Assembly (NCBI GenBank): GCA_021292105.1
Contig: CM037868.1
Span: 27,920,139-27,984,138, forward strand
DNA: 64,000 nt
Origin: Anadara kagoshimensis
Lineage: Eukaryota > Mollusca > Bivalvia > Arcoida > Arcidae
Direction of reading: 5' to 3'
The notes beneath the pieces were generated by a model. It was not told the DNA's origin. It worked only from the letters and a program-made list of their open reading frames with translations, and searched no databases. Below are positions 62,301 through 64,000 of the stretch, piece after piece (position 1 is the first letter of the stretch; every line of letters starts with the position of its first letter). The translations under genes were made by a program, and so were the position numbers.

Positions 62301-63579
62301 GTCACATACAAATACAAGTAAAATATGTAGCATTAGTAATTATTTTATCCCTTCCAATGCATCCAACCTCACTTCCCCGTATGCGTGTTTAACCTAATTT
62401 GCCAGTTTTCAGGTTTAAGGTGTATTCTCTGTCTGCATTTAACGCCAATACGATAGTACGATGTTATCGGTTAATGATGACGTCGTCGTAGTTGTCGTAG
62501 CTCACACCACTCATATTTGCTTTAGTTTTAGATTCTTAGGTCAACAGGGGAGTTTGCAGCATAAATGCATTCAGTTTTATAAAAAGATTGTATTCAACTA
62601 TAAGTATTTCAACCGCATCTTTTAACGAATTACATTTAAATATAAAATCAGAAAATCCTATAAATGTCACATACAAATACAAGTGAAAAAATTATTATTT
62701 TATCCCTTCCAATGCACCCAACCTCACTTCCCCGATGGAAGTGTGCGTGTTTAACCTAATTTGCCAGTTGTCGGTTTTTTGTTTTTTTATTGTGATTTGG
62801 ACATTGGTCTTTATATTTGTGTTTGCTATATTGAAATCCCCAGCAGTGTACTGATTATTATATGAATGAGTGTTTTCCATTTCGATAATTGGCCAATTTC
62901 AGCGGTACATATAGCGATATTCAATAAAAAAAATTTTATAACACTTTAAATAGAAACAGAAAGTTTCCAGACCAATTTTAGCAGACCAAAAATAGAATTG
63001 GGACATTCCCTCACGTCATATTTATCCAACCATTCAAAAGATAAAATGACGAACGACGAACAGCACATACGTTTGAATCTGTAGAAACCTCAAGACTGGA
63101 GGCGATTTATTATCAAAAGATTTCGTTAACGAAAAGAAGTCCACAGATGCAGTCATACTAATAAGAAGTATTTAATTGTATTTGTAATTTATGATTTTTA
63201 AAAGAATTTTACCGGTTTTATTAATACCTTCATTAATCTGTGCTAGCTACACTAAAATCTGAAAATGTCATTTTGAAGAACAATTACTGTCTTGATATCG
63301 GTGGATCTGGGATTAAACGGACCTGACCAAAATAATATTCACCTCATCCTAACGGCATCAATATAACTGTGATCATTTTCGCATGACCCAGATCAAAATC
63401 GTCATAAGAAAATTATTGTATATTATTTAAATTGGTCTTTATATTATATCATAACTGTAGTGCTGTGGTGGTAAATAATATACTGTACATTTAATAACTT
63501 ACGATTGTAAATGCGTTGCTCCAGTATTATTCAACCCTGTTTCATTAAATATGTCACTAACCGTCTCCACCATATATTT
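53386..63579 (-). CDS. M1-family zinc aminopeptidase, C-terminal part (six exons)
   Basis: Minus-strand gene for an aminopeptidase N/ERAP-like enzyme that trims N-terminal residues from peptides. Only the C-terminal helical domain (ERAP1_C-like) is in the window; the catalytic GxMEN and HExxH parts must lie beyond 64000. Exons in transcript order: 63579-63503, 61914-61804, 61339-61172, 58963-58823, 56515-56434, 53526-53386. All have AG acceptors and GT donors, and their phases join without a break (720 nt, 239 residues plus stop). The reading runs KYMVETVSDIFNE, HLQSFLRSIISSKACGYG, CIDESRRLFNEWM, IDASLRYTVYCTGIKYGGEK + EWDFAF, ACSKETWILSRYLRYALSPE, GRSLTWDFIRDRWN, YGTGFFSFTRLIGG, LGSGTRAFQQAVEKTKSNMK + WMEKNYPVLETWLKEY. 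The blocks VYC-G, EWDFAF, WILSRYL, WDFIRDRWN and LGSGTRA are family hallmarks. No disabling change seen. Which M1 member it is cannot be told from this end. Confidence 0.92.
53615..55238. repeat. 27-bp minisatellite in last intron of the aminopeptidase gene
   Basis: About 60 tandem units of attgaatatacttagactag followed by tggatgt, with variants gtgaatgt and atggtta. Between about 53880 and 54150 a 54-bp dimer (actcgtggatg alternating with actggtggatg) repeats. It is stop-free on the plus strand (LNILRLVDV repeat), opposite to the gene. It lies wholly within the intron 53527-56433. Confidence 0.95.
55239..56433. other. Rest of aminopeptidase last intron
   Basis: AT-rich intronic DNA with no recognised gene or repeat family. 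Confidence 0.5.
56516..58822. other. Aminopeptidase intron between exons 58823-58963 and 56434-56515
   Basis: AT-rich intronic DNA. No exon, RNA gene or array recognised; short frames have no support. Confidence 0.5.
59505..61101. repeat. 45-bp minisatellite in an aminopeptidase intron
   Basis: About 35 tandem 45-bp units: gatatagtcatgaagtttca, tgatcatggagttatattat, gtagt. Each unit contains the palindrome CATGATCATG. It is stop-free on the plus strand over long runs (MKFHDHGVISCSDIV repeat), antisense to the gene. It lies in the intron between exons 61172-61339 and 58823-58963; its right end is 70 bp from the donor of the upstream exon. The rest of the intron (58964-59504) shows nothing else. 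Confidence 0.95.
62030..62770. repeat. 355-bp tandem direct duplication in an aminopeptidase intron
   Basis: Two diverged copies in the intron 61915-63502. Shared blocks in the same order are atgttatcggttaatg, 'agctcacaccactcatat', 'ttttataaaaagat', gtcacatacaaatacaagt, 'ttttatcccttccaatgca', acctcacttccccg and gtgtttaacctaatttgcca. The block acctcacttcc starts at 62366 and 62721, an interval of 355 bp. No coding content. Confidence 0.8.
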
Positions 63580-64000
63580 CTGAAGAAAAAAAGTACATGT
63601 AATGATGTTTAAACTTATTTTTGGGAGGTAAATTATACACCTTTTTGAAATCATTGTGATAGAGTATTGTTCAATAAAGCATTTATTAAATTTAATACCA
63701 CAAGAGAGTCATGAAGGAAAAAATCTTTTGACGCTCAACCGGCAGTATTCATTACAATTCACTATATTTTGCATACAGTTAGATAATAACCTGTGTCATA
63801 TGTAAACTTGTTAGTTGAAGAGTTATATACCTGACAGTTGTCATTATTTTCTAATGTATGTAGAACTATGTTATTTAATAATATTTTATAATATATTTAT
63901 GGTAACTTTCAAATCAGTTTGTTAAGAATTAAGTAAAAAAGTTTAATGAAAATAACCACTTTTTTCCCCCAAAAGACTAGTCAGTCATAAAGGATACACT
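63580..64000. other. Aminopeptidase intron running off the window
   Basis: AT-rich DNA upstream of the first visible exon. I see no further exon before the window ends. Confidence 0.5.

Overview
The window looks like AT-rich nuclear DNA of a marine mollusc or another lophotrochozoan. Evidence for this: genes are split by GT-AG introns; there are tRNA-derived SINEs whose 3' part ends in ATCA or CACT tails, a type I associate with molluscs; there are decayed mariner, LINE and Crypton-type remnants; and tandem repeats fill roughly 45% of the sequence. No rRNA, intact tRNA, CRISPR array or bacterial operon is visible. The species cannot be fixed from this window.

Two real protein genes are supported, and both run off the window. 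On the + strand, three phase-0 exons (6400-6660, 7628-7783, 9026-9205) encode the end of the extracellular domain and M1-M4 of a pentameric ligand-gated ion channel. Its pore helix resembles the bacterial channel ELIC more than classical animal Cys-loop receptors. On the - strand, six exons between 63579 and 53386 join in phase into the last 239 residues of an M1-family zinc aminopeptidase (the ERAP1_C-like C-terminal domain), ending in a stop codon. Two further possible coding pieces are weak: an exon at 12288-12457 (-) and a 66-residue acidic ORF at 20503-20703 (-).

Layout. 1-6265: 45-bp minisatellite, probably inside an intron of the channel gene. 6400-9205: channel gene with a SINE and a hAT-like MITE in its first visible intron. 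10134-11125: 5'-truncated LINE. 12.3-15.0 kb: candidate exon, SINE, repeats derived from SINE tails, a foldback palindrome, a GT microsatellite and a dispersed repeat present three times. 15143-15870: broken Crypton/DUF3504 tyrosine recombinase. 16.3-20.3 kb: 50-bp array split in two by an 800-bp AT-rich block. 21082-22043: 962-bp MITE with near-perfect terminal repeats. 22.06-24.2 kb: three successive unrelated minisatellites. 24.55-33.5 kb: a recent tandem segmental duplication (about 3.6 kb of complex sequence plus about 1 kb of 33-bp satellite). 32.76-41.6 kb: the main 33-bp satellite block. 41.65-44.27 kb: 38-bp array. 44.3-53.4 kb: gene-poor DNA with a SINE, inverted repeats, a dead mariner, a roughly 145-bp repeat rich in AAGGTCA and several hairpins. 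53.4-63.6 kb: aminopeptidase gene, with a 27-bp and a 45-bp minisatellite in two of its introns.

The two genes show no evident functional link. The most noteworthy items are the ELIC-like animal channel, the density and diversity of minisatellite families, and the segmental duplication whose breakpoint lies inside a satellite array. Many long open frames here are products of stop-free monomers whose length is a multiple of three, and they are not annotated as genes.
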